Shown: positions 6,283-14,396, numbered from the stretch's first letter. The stretch is DNA of 54,570 nucleotides from a virus (IMGVR_UViG_3300035150_000119:1-54570), one strand, 5' to 3'. Made by a program: numbers and translations. The notes: generated by a model not told the origin, from the sequence alone.

Positions 6283-6303
6283 ACTTTTATTGGAGGTAAT
6301 TAT

Positions 6304-6417
6304 ATGGCATATATAACATTATTTTTTATATTATATTTGGGGATATGTATTATTTTCGGTGCCTTCGCAACATTACTTGTGATAGGTGTCGTAATAATAT
6401 TTGGGAAAAAGAAATAA
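6304..6417 (+). CDS. Single-pass membrane micropeptide
   Basis: 37 residues: one hydrophobic helix (residues about 4-32) ending in GKKK, which is the typical positive-inside C-terminus of phage micropeptides. TGGAGGT lies seven bases before the ATG. Could be a holin-like or regulatory membrane peptide. Placed between two RNA structures. Confidence 0.65.
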   Translation: MAYITLFFILYLGICIIFGAFATLLVIGVVIIFGKKK

Positions 6418-6423
6418 TTATAT

Positions 6424-6556
6424 AATAGTTGCTATGTGGTGAAACAGAGACACTCTAATCTAGGCGTGGCGTATGTTTTGTAGGTTAGGATAAGTGAGAG
6501 AAATCAGCGTCTTTTCAAACTTAATGTAAGAATCGAATCTTACCATAGCAACTATT
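6424..6556 (+). ncRNA. tRNA-like structured RNA
   Basis: AATAGTTGCTATG (6424-6436) pairs perfectly over 13 bp with CATAGCAACTATT (6544-6556). Inside, in order: a D-arm-like GTG-loop-CAC (6439-6453), an 8-bp arm CTAATCTA/TAGGTTAG with an 18-base loop (6455-6488), a long variable-arm-like region with TAAGT/ACTTA, and a T-arm-like GTAAG-AATCGAAT-CTTAC (6526-6543) abutting the outer stem. The anticodon loop and T-loop lengths are wrong for a canonical tRNA, so it may be a degenerate tRNA or a tRNA mimic. Confidence 0.5.
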
Positions 6557-6573
6557 TATTTAAGGATATAAAA

Positions 6574-6867
6574 ATGGAAATAAAAGATTTATTCCCCGGA
6601 AAAGAAGTCTTAGTGAGACGCAATGAAAACGAAACATGGTTTTTGCATTGGTTTAAATGTATATCAAAAAAAGGCTTTCATACTGAAGAATATGGCGAAA
6701 TACCTTTTAGATATATTGCAGATGGAAACAAATATGAGAACCGGGGTGATTTAGGGCATGTTGATGGAGAGATTGATTTTGAAGAGAAATCGACAAAAGA
6801 ACAAATAAAAGTTTTAAAAGTTTTAAAAGATGCCTTAGATTCCTTTAAAAAGAGTAATATAATATAG
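6574..6867 (+). CDS. Hypothetical protein
   Basis: 97 residues. Starts with DLFPGKEVLVRR and shows several short strands with aromatic residues (ETWFLHWFKCI) and a helical Lys-rich tail. Begins 17 bases after the tRNA-like stem behind an AAGGA site. Possibly a small beta-barrel protein. Function unknown. Confidence 0.7.
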   Translation: MEIKDLFPGKEVLVRRNENETWFLHWFKCISKKGFHTEEYGEIPFRYIADGNKYENRGDLGHVDGEIDFEEKSTKEQIKVLKVLKDALDSFKKSNII

Positions 6868-6883
6868 TATAAGGGGCGAAGGA

Positions 6884-7288
6884 ATGAAACTAAACATTAA
6901 CTATCTTATAAAAATAGGCGCATGCTCTGAGTCTATTGAATATTATTATAATAAATACGGCGACAAGGAAGTCGATGTAATGGCTGCATATAATGAGGCT
7001 AAAATTAACTGGCAAGTGTGGTTCATGGGTAATGCTGATATTGATGTTATTCAACATCTAATTAACAATGGTGCTGATGTGAATATCAGGGATAATTTTG
7101 GCTATACCGCTTTGATATGGGCGAGTTTTTATGGCCATATTGATATTGTTAGACTATTAATTGATGCGGGTGCTGATGTGAATGCGAGTGCTAATGATGG
7201 ATGGACAGCATTAGCATGGGCGGAATGGAATAATAATACTGACATTGTAGAATTACTGAGGAAAAGAAGTAATAAAAGAGCAATATAA
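6884..7288 (+). CDS. Ankyrin-repeat protein
   Basis: 134 residues, paralogue of the 60-455 gene, with the same N-terminal domain (MKLNINYLIKI, NKYGDKEVDV, INWQVWFMGNADIDV) and two to three ankyrin repeats. GGGGCGAAGGA upstream of the ATG matches the leftward copies, so the gene was duplicated together with its ribosome-binding site. Positions 6995-7107 are identical to 232-344 on the other strand. Protein-binding role inferred; target unknown. Confidence 0.9.
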   Translation: MKLNINYLIKIGACSESIEYYYNKYGDKEVDVMAAYNEAKINWQVWFMGNADIDVIQHLINNGADVNIRDNFGYTALIWASFYGHIDIVRLLIDAGADVNASANDGWTALAWAEWNNNTDIVELLRKRSNKRAI

Positions 7289-7289
7289 T

Positions 7290-7688
7290 ATGGATATTAT
7301 AGCCACAATGGATGATAAATATAATTTCATTACCGATATTGATAATAAAAAATACTGTGCAATAAAATTAAAAAAGGGAAATACTTATAAAATAAAGGTA
7401 ACAAAAAGCAGAAATGTTAAACATAATGCAAAATACTGGGTATTATTAAAAGCTCTTGAATTCCATTTCGGGAATACCGATACTGCATATCATATGTATT
7501 TTAAAGAAATGTTTTTAGAACCGATTGTTTTAAAACTAAAATCAGGAGAGATAAAAAAATATCCTAACTCAACTGCATTCGATAAAATGAATCAAGTTGA
7601 ATTTGACGATTATTATAATAAGGTTGACAATTGGCTTATTGAACACGGATATGAAGCAAATGAGCTAATAAATACGATGGAAATATAA
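7290..7688 (+). CDS. DUF1367-like / NinB-like phage recombination protein
   Basis: 132 residues. The layout SRNVKHNAKYWVLLKAL, a central helix and NSTAFDKMNQVEFDDYYNKV matches the DUF1367 phage family, which lies in replication-recombination modules and is related in architecture to NinB. Starts two bases after the ankyrin stop. It fits an early operon with SSB and an exonuclease. Biochemical role not established. Confidence 0.65.
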   Translation: MDIIATMDDKYNFITDIDNKKYCAIKLKKGNTYKIKVTKSRNVKHNAKYWVLLKALEFHFGNTDTAYHMYFKEMFLEPIVLKLKSGEIKKYPNSTAFDKMNQVEFDDYYNKVDNWLIEHGYEANELINTMEI

Positions 7689-7705
7689 AAAAAGGAGAAA
7701 TAAAA

Positions 7706-7810
7706 ATGAATATATTAACTACAATTTCACCTGCAATTTCATTATTTATAGGAGTATTTTTAGGGTTTTTGATTACAATAGTTAGTATCTATTTTTGTAA
7801 TAAAAAATAA
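7706..7810 (+). CDS. Single-pass membrane micropeptide
   Basis: 34 residues, one hydrophobic segment from about residue 8 to 30 and a CNKK tail. AAAGGAG precedes the ATG. Last rightward gene before the terminator hairpin. Similar in plan to the 6304-6417 peptide. Confidence 0.6.
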   Translation: MNILTTISPAISLFIGVFLGFLITIVSIYFCNKK

Positions 7811-7866
7811 TAGTTTTTTCATTTCAGCCATCTATTAATAATTATGATAATAATAATAATAAACAT

Positions 7867-7891
7867 AATAGCGCATATTATATGCGCTATT
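7867..7891. terminator. Bidirectional terminator hairpin
   Basis: AATAGCGCATA - TTA - TATGCGCTATT, a perfect 11-bp stem between the end of the rightward operon and the end of the leftward late operon (stop at 7899). Read rightward, T-rich sequence follows after a short gap; read leftward, it is flanked by A/T-rich DNA. Its placement between converging units supports termination of both. Confidence 0.75.
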
Positions 7892-7898
7892 TCAAACA

Positions 7899-8006
7899 TT
7901 ATTTTTTCTTAATTTTTTCTATAATTTTACCTATCCAATTGTATTTTTTTGCTAAATATCCTAAAATAAAACAAATAATAAATCCTATTATTCCAAATAT
8001 AATCAT
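7899..8006 (-). CDS. Single-pass membrane micropeptide
   Basis: 35 residues: a hydrophobic N-terminal helix (MIIFGIIGFIICFILGYLA) then a basic tail (EKIKKK). GAGGAG lies upstream of the ATG at 8006. Last gene of the late operon, just downstream of the endolysin, so it may be a holin-like or lysis-accessory peptide. Confidence 0.6.
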   Translation of the reverse strand: MIIFGIIGFIICFILGYLAKKYNWIGKIIEKIKKK

Positions 8007-8024
8007 TTTACAACTCCTCTTATT

Positions 8025-8225
8025 TTATCTTTTATCCGCTATCCTACATCCTATACATTTTTCTTTATAATATATAACACAATTCCCATCGCTATCGAAT
8101 ACAGGGATATTCATAATAAAAGACCCGTGCATAATACTCAAGTCATGCATATTTTTTGAATTATATGGACAATCGGGGCATGCTTTAAGCCCACCCCCCT
8201 GACAATATTTTGCCAACTCGTTCAT
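8025..8225 (-). CDS. Cysteine-rich small protein
   Basis: 66 residues with eight-spaced cysteines: C-x-GGG-x-x-x-C-x-x-C near the N-terminus and C-x-x-C-x-x-x in the tail (EKCIGCRIADK). A zinc-binding or disulfide-stabilised fold is likely. Sits between the endolysin and the terminal membrane peptide. Function unknown. Confidence 0.7.
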   Translation of the reverse strand: MNELAKYCQGGGLKACPDCPYNSKNMHDLSIMHGSFIMNIPVFDSDGNCVIYYKEKCIGCRIADKR

Positions 8226-8236
8226 ATTATATCCTC

Positions 8237-8674
8237 CTAATTATAGTCTGACGGATTTTTGTAAAAAAGTAAAGAGGGAATATACCCCCAAATTTTCGGA
8301 GGACTCCAATTCGGATTATCCCATATCCCATGATGCAAATGATCTGCCCGCCACTCTTTTGTTTGATATTTAATTACTTTCCCTATCATTTCTCCTTCTT
8401 TTACTTTTTCTCCTGCACTCTTATATCTCACAATATGACCATATATACCGTAAAGTGTTCTTGTTTGATATTTGTGTCGAATTACAATCACGCCACCTTC
8501 TTTCCCGTAAGAGCCAAATCCTGAAACATAACCGGAAAAAACAACTTCTCCATCCCATCGAGATACAATATCTGTACCAACAGGCACATTGTAATCATGT
8601 CCCGTATGGAATAACCCGTTTTTTGTCTTCCAGCCAAACGACCGGTATCCACCTTTATCTTCACATGGATCCAT
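8237..8674 (-). CDS. M23 family peptidase (endolysin)
   Basis: 145 residues. A LytM/M23 metallopeptidase fold is indicated by H23-x3-D27 (HTGHD), then YGH at 78-80 and the H112-x-H114 pair (DHLHHG), the zinc ligands of the family. It cleaves peptidoglycan cross-bridges. No signal peptide is visible, so export would need a holin. The gene overlaps the next upstream gene by one base and lies at the end of the late operon, as a lysis gene would. Confidence 0.88.
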   Translation of the reverse strand: MDPCEDKGGYRSFGWKTKNGLFHTGHDYNVPVGTDIVSRWDGEVVFSGYVSGFGSYGKEGGVIVIRHKYQTRTLYGIYGHIVRYKSAGEKVKEGEMIGKVIKYQTKEWRADHLHHGIWDNPNWSPPKIWGYIPSLLFYKNPSDYN

Positions 8675-9306
8675 TATTTACCTCCAAAATGCCTGTAATA
8701 AATATCACTTTCTATTTTTAAATTTTCTAATAATTTGTTTGTGTTTTTGGTCATTACGTCTACAATTCCAACTCTACTCCTTTTTAGCCATTCGTTTAAT
8801 GGCATTATTACTTTGGAGTTATCATAATAATTATACAAAATGTCTGTACCTGTTTTCATGTACAGTGAAATTACATTTGATTTAAAAACTTCCCAATCAT
8901 TTTTATTTTGATATCTATATAAGTCATTATTATGTATATATCTGTTAATTGTTATATCTTCGCAAACATCATTCATGACAATTAATAATAATTTATAATA
9001 ACGAACGTCTTTTTCAATTCTTTCGTTTGTTACATTAATATTTTTTTCTTTAACATATTCTCTTAGAACTTTATCATACAATGCACCATTGTCAGCTATA
9101 ACATCTTTTTTCATATCATTACTGTAATTAGTCTGGGTCTTTATCTTTGTTATTTTACCATTTAATTTATCATCGGTATTTTTAAAAATTGACCCCCATT
9201 GTGTATTAATTGTATACCCGCTTGCAATTATTATAATAATAAGAAAACTAATTAATATTATTATTTTCCATACATCTATTTTTTTTATAAATTCTTTTAT
9301 TTTCAT
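8674..9306 (-). CDS. Membrane-anchored hypothetical protein
   Basis: 210 residues with one N-terminal membrane helix (about 15-33, IIILISFLIIIIIASGY) and a soluble, helical, Lys/Asn/Asp-rich remainder. An N-in, C-out orientation is predicted from the preceding Lys residues. Its position next to the endolysin suggests a lysis or envelope role such as an inner-membrane spanin, but no coiled coil or lipobox is obvious. Unassigned. Confidence 0.7.
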   Translation of the reverse strand: MKIKEFIKKIDVWKIIILISFLIIIIIASGYTINTQWGSIFKNTDDKLNGKITKIKTQTNYSNDMKKDVIADNGALYDKVLREYVKEKNINVTNERIEKDVRYYKLLLIVMNDVCEDITINRYIHNNDLYRYQNKNDWEVFKSNVISLYMKTGTDILYNYYDNSKVIMPLNEWLKRSRVGIVDVMTKNTNKLLENLKIESDIYYRHFGGK

Positions 9307-9377
9307 TTTTTTTTATTCTCCTCTTTTTTTTAAATTTTTTAATTCTTTTTTATATTATCATAAAACATAATTACACC

Positions 9378-11453
9378 TTATTTAAACAAATTATCAATAT
9401 ATTCTTCATTATTATATAATGTACTTAATTCAGCGACAAACCATACTTTCGAAGCATCACCAAGATTTTTGTATATTGTCATAAATGGAGAATTGAAATG
9501 AGCAATAGCTAAATAAACTCCATCCGTACTAAATGAACAACCATCTCCGCTACCCGCAGGCAATGTTGCAGGGTCAGAAAGTTTTGTAAATGTATCGCCG
9601 CTTCTTTTATAAATAGTAATAAGTGGAGATGTATCATGACTCACGGCTAAATAAGCTCCATCCGTACTAAATGAACAAGATTTTGATTGGTTGGTAGGCA
9701 ATGTTGCAGGGTCAGAAAGTTTTGTAAATGTATCGCCGCTTCTTTTATAAATTGTGATGTATGGAGATACATAATGAGCAACAGCTAAATAAACTCCATC
9801 CGTACTAAATGAACAACCCAATGAGATTCCCGCAGGCAATGCTACTGGATCACTTAATTTTGTAAACGTATCGCCACTTCTTTTATAAATAGTAATAAAT
9901 GGAGATACTTCATGAGCAACAGCTAAATAAACTCCATCCGTACTAAATGAAAAATCATGTCCGATTCCCGTAGGCAATGCTGCTGGATCACTTAATTTTG
10001 TAAACGTATCGCCACTTCTTTTATAAATAGTAATAAATGGAGATACATCATGTCCCACAGCTAAATAAACTCCATCCAGACCAAATGAACAACCAAATCC
10101 TATTCCCGTAGGCAATGCTGCAGGGTCAGAAAGTTTTGTAAATGTATCGCCGCTTCTTTTATAAATTGTGATGTATGGAGATACTAAATGAGCAACAGCT
10201 AAATAAACTCCATCCGTACTAAATGAACAATCTCTTCCTGTACCCGCAGGCAATGCTGCTGGATCACTTAATTTTGTAAACGTATCGCCACTTCTTTTAT
10301 AAATAGTAATAAATGGAGTAAGTGCATGAGCAATAGCCAAATAAACTCCATCCGTACTAAAGGAACAACCATAACCAGTACTAGCAGGTAAATCACCGGG
10401 ATTACTTAATTTAACTCCCGGTTCAATTCTATATCCTTTATCACCACCATATATTAATTTAGTATGAGATTTGCTAGGCAATTGTAGATATCCAGTTACG
10501 CCTTTTGTTGTGAAATATTTATTTAAATATTCAATGACATTTTCAGCGTCCCCCTGTAATATACTAACTTGATTTTCTGCAAAAACATCTATTGCATCGC
10601 CAATATTAGCAGTATCAGGCAATGTCATATTTTTACCACTTCCAGTCATTGTATATCTTTGATTAGAATCAAGACTAATATCATCGGTTTCTTCATGATA
10701 TCGATAAAAATCTATAACATTAATACATTGATAAAATCGTCTTATTGACCCACCTGTTTCTGTAATATTATCAATTACCGGCGCAACAATATTTTGTTCA
10801 GAATCTTGAGTTGAACTATAAAATGAGACATAATCGGTATTTGTATATCTGTCCACTACCTTTGGCATTAATAATCTTACTCCGGTTGTTGCTATATAAT
10901 AAGAATATTGAACCGCAGCATCAGTAACGCCGGTTCCTTTTATAGATGGAAAAATTAAACCACATCCAACGCCTGTAATTCTAAGATAAAACGGTGTATC
11001 CCCAGCAAAAAGATAAGCACCATTTTCAAATTGTATAAGTTTACAATTGTTAGTATCAAGATACCCCCACGTATCTCCGTCGGAAAGAAAGCTATTGCTC
11101 CCAAAACAAGCATACCCACCTGTAACATATCTCAAGTATAATGACGTATAAGAATCTTTTATCTTATATTGATTTGCAGCAACTCTTTCTATACAATTGT
11201 TGAAAGCTAGTTGGGATGCTATAACTGTTGAAAAAACGCCAGCAAAATTAATAATAGCATCTCTTAATTGTGTATGCACAGAATCAGTATTTGCATCCTT
11301 AATTTCAAGGCCACCATGAGTAATAACATTACAAATTTCTTCCTGTATGGCATTCAACCATCTATCTTCAATAGTTGTCGCCGGCGGACCGTTTGTGAAA
11401 ACATTATTACCATTGTTATCTTTTGTGAAATTTAATCCTTCGGTTCTATGCAT
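9378..11453 (-). CDS. Tail fibre with C-terminal seven-bladed beta-propeller
   Basis: 691 residues. The N-terminal part (NGNNVFTNGPPATTIEDRW, NAIQEEICNVI) has the form of a virion-attached fibre protein; the middle is beta-rich. Residues about 340-665 are seven tandem repeats of 46 residues: TKLSDP-AALP, a variable loop, CSFSTDGVYLAVAH, a second variable loop, SP-F/Y-ITIYKRSGDTF. Seven such blades form a closed propeller, a common receptor- or glycan-binding fold. Variation is concentrated in two loops per blade. Upstream lies a 279-bp AT-rich region that may hold its own promoter. Confidence 0.85.
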   Translation of the reverse strand: MHRTEGLNFTKDNNGNNVFTNGPPATTIEDRWLNAIQEEICNVITHGGLEIKDANTDSVHTQLRDAIINFAGVFSTVIASQLAFNNCIERVAANQYKIKDSYTSLYLRYVTGGYACFGSNSFLSDGDTWGYLDTNNCKLIQFENGAYLFAGDTPFYLRITGVGCGLIFPSIKGTGVTDAAVQYSYYIATTGVRLLMPKVVDRYTNTDYVSFYSSTQDSEQNIVAPVIDNITETGGSIRRFYQCINVIDFYRYHEETDDISLDSNQRYTMTGSGKNMTLPDTANIGDAIDVFAENQVSILQGDAENVIEYLNKYFTTKGVTGYLQLPSKSHTKLIYGGDKGYRIEPGVKLSNPGDLPASTGYGCSFSTDGVYLAIAHALTPFITIYKRSGDTFTKLSDPAALPAGTGRDCSFSTDGVYLAVAHLVSPYITIYKRSGDTFTKLSDPAALPTGIGFGCSFGLDGVYLAVGHDVSPFITIYKRSGDTFTKLSDPAALPTGIGHDFSFSTDGVYLAVAHEVSPFITIYKRSGDTFTKLSDPVALPAGISLGCSFSTDGVYLAVAHYVSPYITIYKRSGDTFTKLSDPATLPTNQSKSCSFSTDGAYLAVSHDTSPLITIYKRSGDTFTKLSDPATLPAGSGDGCSFSTDGVYLAIAHFNSPFMTIYKNLGDASKVWFVAELSTLYNNEEYIDNLFK
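9490..10430 (-). repeat. Seven tandem 138-bp coding repeats
   Basis: In-frame repeats within the fibre gene, spaced exactly 138 bp (for example gttttgtaaa at 9581 and 9719). Adjacent copies are almost identical in framework codons, including silent positions, but differ in the loop codons. This suggests repeated unequal recombination or gene conversion plus selection on the loops. Confidence 0.9.
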
Positions 11454-11732
11454 AATTATTCTCCATATTAAAATATATAAAAAGTCCTAGACTTTTAAGA
11501 ATATTTAGTAAAATATTATACATTTTTTATAGATATTATAGTATATATATCCAATATATCTATAATATATATAATATTTATACTAAATATTAGAAATAAT
11601 ATATCGTAAAATATCAATATGCTGTCAAATGCTCATATATTGTCATCATTGAACAATATGCCTATATAGTATAATTAATAAATTTAATAAACATTGTCAA
11701 TATAGGCGATATATGAGCAAATATTGACAATA
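11454..11732. promoter_or_regulatory. AT-rich intergenic region with nested inverted repeats
   Basis: No gene seen. AATATTTAGTA...ATATTATA pairs with TATAATAT...TACTAAATATT (about 11513-11592), enclosing TATAGATAT/ATATCTATA. Further right, ATTGTCAATAT pairs with ATATTGACAAT (11694-11733), and GCTCATATAT (11631) recurs inverted as ATATATGAGC. Several TTGACA hexamers face the fibre gene, without ideal -10 spacing. Possible regulated promoter, or a recombination or packaging site. Confidence 0.5.
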
Positions 11733-12314
11733 TTACTCTCCTTTCACTGCCCATTCGGGCTTAAAATACCATTTCCCGATAGCACTAGCACCCATGTCAT
11801 CACTCCAGCATATTGCACCAAGTATCATTACTGAATTTGTTGTAATTGTTGTTGTAATACTTCCGGGTACTCCACTTGCAAGATATACAGGTCTACCAAG
11901 TAACTGGCTAAAAAGTGTAGAAAAAGATGAATCATACACGATTCCTTCTTTCAATACAATACCTGTACTAATCCCAGCAGCGTAACTATCCATAGCCAAT
12001 GCTAACATACCGGTTTCAGCGCTTGCGCTTACATTCGCTAATCCCCATCCACCGCCGGAAACATTGTAATATAAAACATTCATAAAACTACATGCTGATA
12101 GAATTAATTGTGAATATTCTTTCCATCCCTTTGCCGTCTTATCTGTTGTAATATATTTTGCCTGCGGTTTTGACCAGAAATCGCCGGCATTAGCAAATTC
12201 ACTTTCCATTACAGTAATAACAAAATCTCTTAAATCTTGCGGTGAAATTTGTCCTGTAACATTATCAGCAAATAGTGCTAATATCTGTGCTTTAGACCTT
12301 TGCGTATCTGCCAT
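11733..12314 (-). CDS. Phage tail fibre/baseplate-associated structural protein
   Basis: 193 residues. The N-terminus (AQILALFADNVTGQISPQDLRDFV) is a motif common at the start of phage fibre and collar-type proteins, where it forms an attachment helix; the rest is beta-rich and Gly/Ser/Thr-rich. Located between the baseplate gene (gp48-like) and the fibre, so probably a fibre subunit or adaptor. Receptor unknown. Confidence 0.7.
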   Translation of the reverse strand: MADTQRSKAQILALFADNVTGQISPQDLRDFVITVMESEFANAGDFWSKPQAKYITTDKTAKGWKEYSQLILSACSFMNVLYYNVSGGGWGLANVSASAETGMLALAMDSYAAGISTGIVLKEGIVYDSSFSTLFSQLLGRPVYLASGVPGSITTTITTNSVMILGAICWSDDMGASAIGKWYFKPEWAVKGE

Positions 12315-12338
12315 AATAATTCCTCCTATAATTTATTT

Positions 12339-13277
12339 CTAAGCAGGACAACTGAATCCTGCGCCAGATTCTCTATCAAATCCCAGAGAAAATCCAAAAC
12401 TGAATCCTCCAATGATTTTTATTTCGCTTTTTTGAAAACCATCAGGTGAAAATCCACCACCTGAATTTCTATCAAAATCTATTGAAAAGCCATAATTGAA
12501 CCCTCCTATATAATTTACACCATGATAACTAGAATTATTTTCAAACCCATCTGAAAAACTTACATCAAACCCCAATCCAACCCAGTAATTATCATAATGA
12601 TAAAATCTCCTAAATCCTCTTCCAAACCCCCGATCAAATCCTGCATTCCACCAGTCGAATAATACATGAGTATGACCTGGTTTTAATTTGTTCATTTTTG
12701 CTATTATTTTAGTTAAATTTACTAAAATTGTTTCATTCGCTGTATAAAACATCGCATTATTTAAAAAACCATTATCAAATCCAATATCATATCCAGCAAT
12801 AACTAAATCTTTAATTCCATCAACATCAATATTTATTTTCCAAAAAAATAAATTAAGTTGACCCCCGCATGGATCCCCAGCGCAAGCGATACCACACCAT
12901 GCTGGACGGAACTCTTCAATCCAAACATTATTATAACCAAACGCATTGCAAATGTCTTCTAAATATCCTTTATCTTGCTGCCCAACCTCCAATAATTTTG
13001 ATTTTAATTCATTTCTTCTTAATTCTATTGTTTGTTGTAACTCCTGCCCTTCTTCCGGCAAACCATAATCTTCTTCATGTTCTGTTATCAATTCATTGGT
13101 TGTTGCTAATATTTTTTCGTTTATTAGATTACTGGCTCTTCCATCTATTCTTGATAATTCCTCGGCCATTCCCCATAATACTTTTGTTAATATACTATCT
13201 TCATTTCTATTCCATAATCGACCTTTTGGTAAGAGACTTTGTAATTGTTTTCTATACTGTAGACTACTTCTAGCCAT
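12339..13277 (-). CDS. Baseplate protein, Mu gp48/YmfQ-like (DUF2313), with Gly-Phe repeat tail
   Basis: 312 residues. Residues 1-160 match the YmfQ/DUF2313 family (YRKQLQSLLPKGRLWNR, GLPEEGQ, RRNELKSKLLE). The C-terminal half carries repeated G-F/Y-D-x-G-F units (GYDIGFDNGF, GFDRGFGRGF, GFNYGFSIDF, GFSFGFSLGF), unusual for the family. The protein caps the baseplate wedge in Mu-like phages. Upstream is the gp47-like gene. Confidence 0.85.
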   Translation of the reverse strand: MARSSLQYRKQLQSLLPKGRLWNRNEDSILTKVLWGMAEELSRIDGRASNLINEKILATTNELITEHEEDYGLPEEGQELQQTIELRRNELKSKLLEVGQQDKGYLEDICNAFGYNNVWIEEFRPAWCGIACAGDPCGGQLNLFFWKINIDVDGIKDLVIAGYDIGFDNGFLNNAMFYTANETILVNLTKIIAKMNKLKPGHTHVLFDWWNAGFDRGFGRGFRRFYHYDNYWVGLGFDVSFSDGFENNSSYHGVNYIGGFNYGFSIDFDRNSGGGFSPDGFQKSEIKIIGGFSFGFSLGFDRESGAGFSCPA

Positions 13278-13289
13278 TATATATCCTTT

Positions 13290-14396
13290 TTAATAAGTAT
13301 AATCCAAAAAATTAAAACTTCCCGGTCTATGAAGTTGTTCAGCGCTTACAGCAACATCACCAGTAGGATAAATGATTCTACATTTTTCTTCTCCAACCGC
13401 AGATGTGATGGCTTCATAAAATTGGCTTAATGCAATAGTACCGGCAGGTGCAGATTCTTGATTAATTAATTCTGTTAGTCTTGCTATTACATTTGTTCTT
13501 ACCGTACTATTGTTTGGATATAATTGTATTGTAAAATCAATAGTATAAGGCTCTAATTTTATTAGAAAAAATCCGGGTTCAGCTGTTACAGGAATACCAA
13601 CATTTTTGCCAAATGCACTATCTAAATGCTCAATTATATAATTCCTAACAGCTTCTCTTTCTGCTTCTGTCGGGAAAATGCTTACAGTATCATTATCTTT
13701 TACAAACGCTAATCCTATTGTACCAATACCTTGATATTCAGGGATAGCCCACGCCCTTGTAATATTTCCACTGTATTCAAGACACCATGCGACATAATCT
13801 TTTTGTATTCCTCCATGTGGGGGGAATCTTTTTCTATTTAATATTTTCTCTTGATATTGAATATCGGTATCAGCATTAACACCACCTTCTATCCCATCAT
13901 CAATTACCGTTACAGTAGCATTTACACCTGGGATAGGACTCAAGAAAGTAAGTATAACCCCAGCCAGTTCATTATAACTCGTTCCAAATTCAGATGCCAC
14001 GATATCTATATTAGCCTGATTGGATGATATTGTTGCTTCTGCTGTTGTTTTATATTTATTCCCAGATGCAGATTGTAATTCTGTATCAACTGGGATTGTT
14101 ATTCCGTCTGTACCGGTTGCAAGTACTGTGCCGGTAGCTTTTTCTCCAATTAATCTACTAATACCATATTCGCCTCCATGTTTTTCTAAGAATTCTCCAT
14201 CTGCGGAACTTATGAACAATTGGTCTTTCACATATTCTATAAAATCATAGAGTAAATGATTACTGCCACCTAAAACTCTTGCAAAAATTTTAAATACTGA
14301 TTTTTGTAGAAAAGTTTGTGAATCTTCTACTCTTATAACAAAATCATTTTCAATTCTATTTATTATTTCTACTAAACTCGGCCTGTCATATGGCAT
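13290..14396 (-). CDS. Baseplate wedge protein, Mu gp47-like (Baseplate J)
   Basis: 368 residues from the ATG at 14396, chosen for its GGAGGT site; an upstream extension to 14504 lies inside the previous gene. The Baseplate_J hallmark is present: LRVLGGSNHLLYDFIEY-like N-terminal region, EKHGGEYGISR, AxGTVLATGTDG-type beta segment, then RKRFPPHGGIQKDYVAWC. It forms the wedge connecting hub to fibres in contractile tails. Confidence 0.9.
   Translation of the reverse strand: MPYDRPSLVEIINRIENDFVIRVEDSQTFLQKSVFKIFARVLGGSNHLLYDFIEYVKDQLFISSADGEFLEKHGGEYGISRLIGEKATGTVLATGTDGITIPVDTELQSASGNKYKTTAEATISSNQANIDIVASEFGTSYNELAGVILTFLSPIPGVNATVTVIDDGIEGGVNADTDIQYQEKILNRKRFPPHGGIQKDYVAWCLEYSGNITRAWAIPEYQGIGTIGLAFVKDNDTVSIFPTEAEREAVRNYIIEHLDSAFGKNVGIPVTAEPGFFLIKLEPYTIDFTIQLYPNNSTVRTNVIARLTELINQESAPAGTIALSQFYEAITSAVGEEKCRIIYPTGDVAVSAEQLHRPGSFNFLDYTY

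Noticed and set aside
6424-6556. Canonical tRNA
   Set aside because: No seven-base anticodon loop and no standard T-loop; kept only as a tRNA-like RNA.
9490-10430. Possible CRISPR array or diversity-generating template
   Set aside because: The 138-bp periodic repeats are in-frame coding blades; no reverse transcriptase and no spacer-like unique segments.
12869-13293. Rightward hydrophobic open frames opposite the baseplate gene
   Set aside because: Antisense of the gp48-like gene, composition set by its codons, no ribosome-binding site.
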